In this document: piece by piece, positions 13,440 to 16,746 of the stretch
Numbering within the stretch: the first letter of the stretch is position 1
How the letters are laid out: the number at the start of each line of letters is the position of its first letter
Assembly (NCBI GenBank): GCA_001828645.1
Contig: MHZD01000216.1
Location: 1 to 16,746, forward strand
Origin: Planctomycetes bacterium RIFOXYC2_FULL_41_27
Lineage (GTDB): Bacteria > Planctomycetota > Brocadiia > Brocadiales > Brocadiaceae
DNA: 16,746 nucleotides
Direction: 5' to 3'
The notes under the pieces: model-generated
Told to the model about the DNA's origin: nothing
Seen by the model: the letters and a program-made list of their open reading frames with translations, nothing else
The model's database searches: none
Position numbers and translations under genes: made by a program

Positions 13440-15515
13440 ATGAATACTGTCATAAAACAGATCCTGCAAAAATATTTAATCCAAAAAAATATCTTCCTTC
13501 AAATAATAAGGAATTTTCATATTCCTTCTTACAAGTCTATCAGAACGAAGATTATCATCTCTTCAATCCTGCTTTCTGTATTTCCTATTTTTATCATGAG
13601 GATATTCGTTTATCCCACTGAAAAAAAGGCTTTACAGGACGCACTGATACAAGACCTTGAAGGTGTAGGTCACAAGCAGACGGAACTCATTGTGCGATGG
13701 ATCGAAGAGAGAAAGGCGGATGCCAGGATTGTCGCCGAAAACCCTAATGTACCTGGTGTCATCTATAAATCCGAGGGAAGTGAAAATTTTTATAGGTTGC
13801 TGCATCACTTAAATACCCTCATAGAGGTTTATGGCTATAAAGAAATCTTCATTTGCGACCGTCATGGGGATTTAAAGGTTACAACTTCGACCGGAAAGGT
13901 AATTACCAATGTGGCAGGGTTTGAATTCTTCCAACAGGCCGTCAGCGGTAGTACCTTTGTATCGGATATTTCACCTTCTGTGATTCCATTGGAAAATGAA
14001 TACGGGAAACTCGAACTGGGTATGCCAACCCTCTATATTTCCACGCCTGTTATCTACGAGCACAAGGTTATCGGTATGGTATGTCTGAGGATGGATGTAA
14101 TGGAAATCAGCAAACTCATGAGGAGCGTCCTCCTGGGAGAAACGGGTGAAACATATTTAATCAATAAAAACGGATTTATGATTTCCGAATCCAAGTTTTT
14201 AAAAGACCTCAAAGATTTTGGGATCGTCCAGCAAAGAACAACTCTCGAACTCAGAGTAACGGATCCTGCAACGGGAAAATTTACAAGAAGCGTTGAGTCG
14301 TGCCTGAAAGGAAATAGTGGATACGATGGAGATGGATACATAGATTATCGAGGCAGTCAGGTACTGGGTTTCTGGCAATGGATCCCAGAACTTAACTGGG
14401 GTGTTATTGCAGAAATTGATGTGGCTGAAGGTTATGGACCAGTGAAAAAACTTCATACAATCGTCTCTTCAATTATGTTAATAGTGACACTCGCAGTCAT
14501 CTCGTCTGCTTTTTTCTTTGGGAAAAAAATGGCAGATCCTATCGTATATCTTACGGAGATAACAAAAAGTATCTCTGAAGGAGATTACAGTAAACGTATA
14601 AAAATCACCTCCCACGACGAGATCGGAGAACTTTCCAATTCCTTCAACAAAATGGCGAGTTTCCTGGAGGAAAAAACGCAAATACTCAAGGACTACACAA
14701 CCAATCTGGAAAAAACTGTGGAGGAAAGGACAAAAGACCTTGTTCGTATTAATCAGGAACTGGAAATACAAAGCAGCAATTTAGAAAAAGCTTATAAAGA
14801 ATTATTGACCCTTGATCAGATGAAGGACAAAATGATACGAGATGTATCCCACGAACTTAAATCGCCCGTTGCGCAGGTGCAAATGGCAATTGACCTCTGG
14901 TCCAAGGAGTTAAAAAAAGAGCATATAGACCGCTCAAAAGAAGAAAAATACAGCAAGATTATTAACGATAGTTTGCAAAGATTACGAAAGACTATAGGAA
15001 GTATCCTGGACCTCTCTGTTTTGGAATCAGGCAGAATGGTGTTTAGGAAGGAACCCATCCAAATGGATGCGCTCGTTTTACAGACAGTCACAGCAATGAG
15101 ACTTTTAGCTGAAAAAAAGGGATTGGCTTTGATACATCATGTGAATCAAGGATTGCCATCAGTGATCGGTGATAAGGAAGAAATTCAGCGTGTAATTACC
15201 AACCTCATAGATAATGCCATAAAATATACTGAAAAAGGAGAAATACACATTTTCCTGGAACAAAGGGATGCCTGCATAGAATTCACCATAAAAGATACAG
15301 GGGTTGGTATCGGTTTGCGCAAAGAACACTTCGGAAAAGTATTCGAAAGATTCTTCCAGGAGCGTCCAAGAGTGGATGGCGCCGGCGTAGGACTTGCGAT
15401 ATGCAAAAATATCATTGAAGTTCACAAAGGACATTTATGGGGGGAAAGCGAGGGACACGGGAAAGGCTCCACATTTAAATTCACATTACCAATTGCTCAA
15501 GAAGACGCTTCGTAA
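13440..15515 (+). CDS. Membrane histidine kinase: double Cache, HAMP, HisKA, HATPase
   Basis: From the ATG at 13440 (691 residues): TM1 at about 36-54, extracytoplasmic double-Cache sensor 55-340, TM2 341-361, HAMP 362-414 and a coiled coil to about 462. HisKA follows with phospho-acceptor H471 (VSHELKSP). The ATPase has the N-box NLIDNAIKY (588-596), KDTGVGIG (about 618-625) and GAGVGLAI (647-654). All kinase boxes are intact. The frame also has a TTG at 13386 that would overlap the radical SAM gene by 20 bp and add 18 residues. Neither start has a good ribosome binding site; I prefer the ATG, 34 bp after the radical SAM stop. The response regulator gene follows 28 bp downstream and is the likely phosphotransfer partner. 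The ligand sensed outside the membrane is unknown. Confidence 0.94.
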   Translation: MNTVIKQILQKYLIQKNIFLQIIRNFHIPSYKSIRTKIIISSILLSVFPIFIMRIFVYPTEKKALQDALIQDLEGVGHKQTELIVRWIEERKADARIVAENPNVPGVIYKSEGSENFYRLLHHLNTLIEVYGYKEIFICDRHGDLKVTTSTGKVITNVAGFEFFQQAVSGSTFVSDISPSVIPLENEYGKLELGMPTLYISTPVIYEHKVIGMVCLRMDVMEISKLMRSVLLGETGETYLINKNGFMISESKFLKDLKDFGIVQQRTTLELRVTDPATGKFTRSVESCLKGNSGYDGDGYIDYRGSQVLGFWQWIPELNWGVIAEIDVAEGYGPVKKLHTIVSSIMLIVTLAVISSAFFFGKKMADPIVYLTEITKSISEGDYSKRIKITSHDEIGELSNSFNKMASFLEEKTQILKDYTTNLEKTVEERTKDLVRINQELEIQSSNLEKAYKELLTLDQMKDKMIRDVSHELKSPVAQVQMAIDLWSKELKKEHIDRSKEEKYSKIINDSLQRLRKTIGSILDLSVLESGRMVFRKEPIQMDALVLQTVTAMRLLAEKKGLALIHHVNQGLPSVIGDKEEIQRVITNLIDNAIKYTEKGEIHIFLEQRDACIEFTIKDTGVGIGLRKEHFGKVFERFFQERPRVDGAGVGLAICKNIIEVHKGHLWGESEGHGKGSTFKFTLPIAQEDAS

Positions 15516-15543
15516 ACTATAAAACAAAAAAGGAGTCTATACT

Positions 15544-15909
15544 TTGAGTAAAAAAATACTCATCATAGAAGACGAAGACGAGTTTTTCTTTTTTTATACG
15601 CTGATGCTCGAAGGTACAGATTATAGCGTCAATCGCGCCCTCGATGGGAAACAGGCATTTGAGAAAATAAAGGAAGACAAACCCGACCTCATCATTCTGG
15701 ACTTGTTACTCGACGAAATGACAGGTGATGCCTTTCTTAAACAACTGAAATCAGATCCGTCGTATGCCAGCATTCCCATCATTATTGCAAGCAGTTTTTC
15801 ACCACATTCGTATAAAACGATATTTGAAACAGACCCCACTTTGATCTTCTTAGAAAAACCGTTTACCCAGGAAAAGTTACTTGCCTCAATCAAAACCAGG
15901 TTAGAATAG
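15544..15909 (+). CDS. CheY-like response regulator, partner of the upstream kinase
   Basis: A 121-residue single receiver domain with no output domain. Acidic residues E9-D10, phospho-acceptor D53 (LILDLLLDEMTG), switch Ser83 or Ser84 (IIASS) and K105 (EKPF) are present. The usual Pro in the D-x-x-x-P motif after the phospho-site is replaced by Asp57, and the region after the acidic pair is unusually aromatic (EFFFFY). The TTG start is firm: AGGAG at 15531-15535 lies 8 bases before it, directly after the kinase gene. The signal probably passes by protein contact, since there is no DNA-binding domain. The lipoprotein gene begins 3 bases after its stop. Confidence 0.93.
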   Translation: MSKKILIIEDEDEFFFFYTLMLEGTDYSVNRALDGKQAFEKIKEDKPDLIILDLLLDEMTGDAFLKQLKSDPSYASIPIIIASSFSPHSYKTIFETDPTLIFLEKPFTQEKLLASIKTRLE

Positions 15910-15912
15910 CCC

Positions 15913-16746
15913 ATGAAACGTTCTCTATCAATAACAGGATTTTTCATCATATCCCTGATAATCCTTGCAGGCTGCCATTCCGCGCAGTACACAGAATTTA
16001 TTAATAAAAAAGTCCCAAATCAACTGGAAACCTCATTGATAAACGATATCCAGGACGGATGGCTTGACATGCCATATGAACAAGCCTGCCTTATTGCATC
16101 TGGTGTAAACAGTGATAAAAAGATGAAATCGTATCTGACAAAGATCGATGCCCTCATCTCTCGAATCAACCGGGAAACGGGTATCAATAACACAATTGAT
16201 CCATTAACTAAGGCGCAGTTAATATTCGACTGGTTACAAAGAAACGCTAATGAAGGAACATACAATGATTGTTATGATATCAGAGATACGCTCAATCTCA
16301 AGGTAGGAAACTGCCTTTCGTATGCAATTCGATTCACCGTTATTTGCAACCGCTTTGGCATAGACATAAAAAATATCTTTATTCCCGGTCATATTTACAA
16401 TATGCTTTTAGTTGAAAAACAAGAACACTACTTTGAACATACCCATAGCGATGGCATCGTAAAAAATGCAGACAGTGACCATCCCCAAAAGAAGATTATG
16501 AACGACCTGGAACTTATTGCAGAGATATTTTTATATAAAGCACGCAATGCAAATAATGAGATGAAGCATGAAAAATCAATCAAATACTGTCAACAGGCAT
16601 TGACGTGTAATCCTTATGATAACCGCCCTGTTATCTTGCTCCTGGATAATTACATTGCAAAGAAGCGCTACGAAGAGGCATTTCGATACCTGAATGATTA
16701 TATTTCCCATCATCCCGATGACAAAAAAACCTTTAAAAATACCTAT
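15913..16746 (+). CDS. Lipoprotein with transglutaminase-like core and TPR (partial)
   Basis: The frame is open to the window edge (278 codons seen), so the C-terminus is missing. A lipoprotein signal peptide (1-20) ends in the lipobox LAGC with C21, so the protein is exported and lipid-anchored. Residues 131-168 (VGNCLSYAIR...FGIDIKNIFIPGHIYNMLLV) match the SirB1-like/Transglut_core2 pattern GNCLS...ERLG....G...PGHF. C134 and H160 are the likely catalytic pair, with an Asp such as D180. From about 217, two helices with CNPYDNRP and then a second pair (HHPDD) look like TPR repeats, common in this family. It starts 3 bases after the response regulator stop and is probably translationally coupled. 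Whether it is an active cysteine hydrolase or a binding protein cannot be told. Confidence 0.85.
   Translation, partial: MKRSLSITGFFIISLIILAGCHSAQYTEFINKKVPNQLETSLINDIQDGWLDMPYEQACLIASGVNSDKKMKSYLTKIDALISRINRETGINNTIDPLTKAQLIFDWLQRNANEGTYNDCYDIRDTLNLKVGNCLSYAIRFTVICNRFGIDIKNIFIPGHIYNMLLVEKQEHYFEHTHSDGIVKNADSDHPQKKIMNDLELIAEIFLYKARNANNEMKHEKSIKYCQQALTCNPYDNRPVILLLDNYIAKKRYEEAFRYLNDYISHHPDDKKTFKNTY

Overview
The window looks like a chromosomal stretch of a bacterium with moderately AT-rich DNA. I infer a planctomycete of the anammox group (Candidatus Brocadiales; Kuenenia or Brocadia-like). The grounds are the two-component genes with Cache sensors, the radical SAM gene carrying protochlorophyllide-reductase-type (PCP_red) domains, an unnamed BshC-like protein of a type I associate with planctomycetes, and dense dispersed palindromic repeats. 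No rRNA or species marker is present, so this placement is an inference.

Layout, left to right. (1) Positions 39-1076, minus strand: a CheY-like response regulator followed 3 nt later by a 213-residue protein, perhaps distantly TraB/ChaN-like. (2) 1530-1716, minus strand: tRNA-Arg(TCT) then tRNA-His(GTG), both with encoded CCA, behind a good sigma70-type promoter. (3) 2165-3070, plus: a TIM-barrel protein that appears to keep all nine metal ligands of endonuclease IV. (4) 3274-4296, plus: a double-Cache membrane receptor that stops where its HAMP domain should start. It converges on and overlaps by 50 bp (5) a 580-residue BshC-like protein on the minus strand, 4247-5989. (6) 6149-7699, plus: guaA. 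(7) 7700-8555: a region rich in small elements, namely a possible short ncRNA, a relic of an RND efflux pump gene, a 55-residue ORF behind a consensus promoter, and a terminator serving ribD. (8) 8556-11026, minus: aroA then ribD, separated by a dispersed repeat. (9) 11094-11358: a palindromic repeat and a compact minus-strand unit (-10 box with overlapping operator, 33-codon ORF, terminator). (10) 11519-16746, plus: a radical SAM/SPASM protein with three PCP_red repeats, a Cache-HAMP histidine kinase, a response regulator, and a lipoprotein with a transglutaminase-like core and TPR that runs off the right edge. The spacing suggests one operon.

Housekeeping functions are purine (guaA), riboflavin (ribD) and chorismate (aroA) synthesis. 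The more interesting parts are the right-hand operon, which couples a probable tetrapyrrole-type radical SAM enzyme to a membrane sensor and an exported protein, and the endonuclease IV-like protein. Also notable are the small transcription units hidden in the two long intergenic regions. Three families of dispersed repeats fill most other gaps: CCCCCTT/AAGGGGG hairpin modules, CACAAAG-type inverted repeats and TATCNTGT-type repeats.
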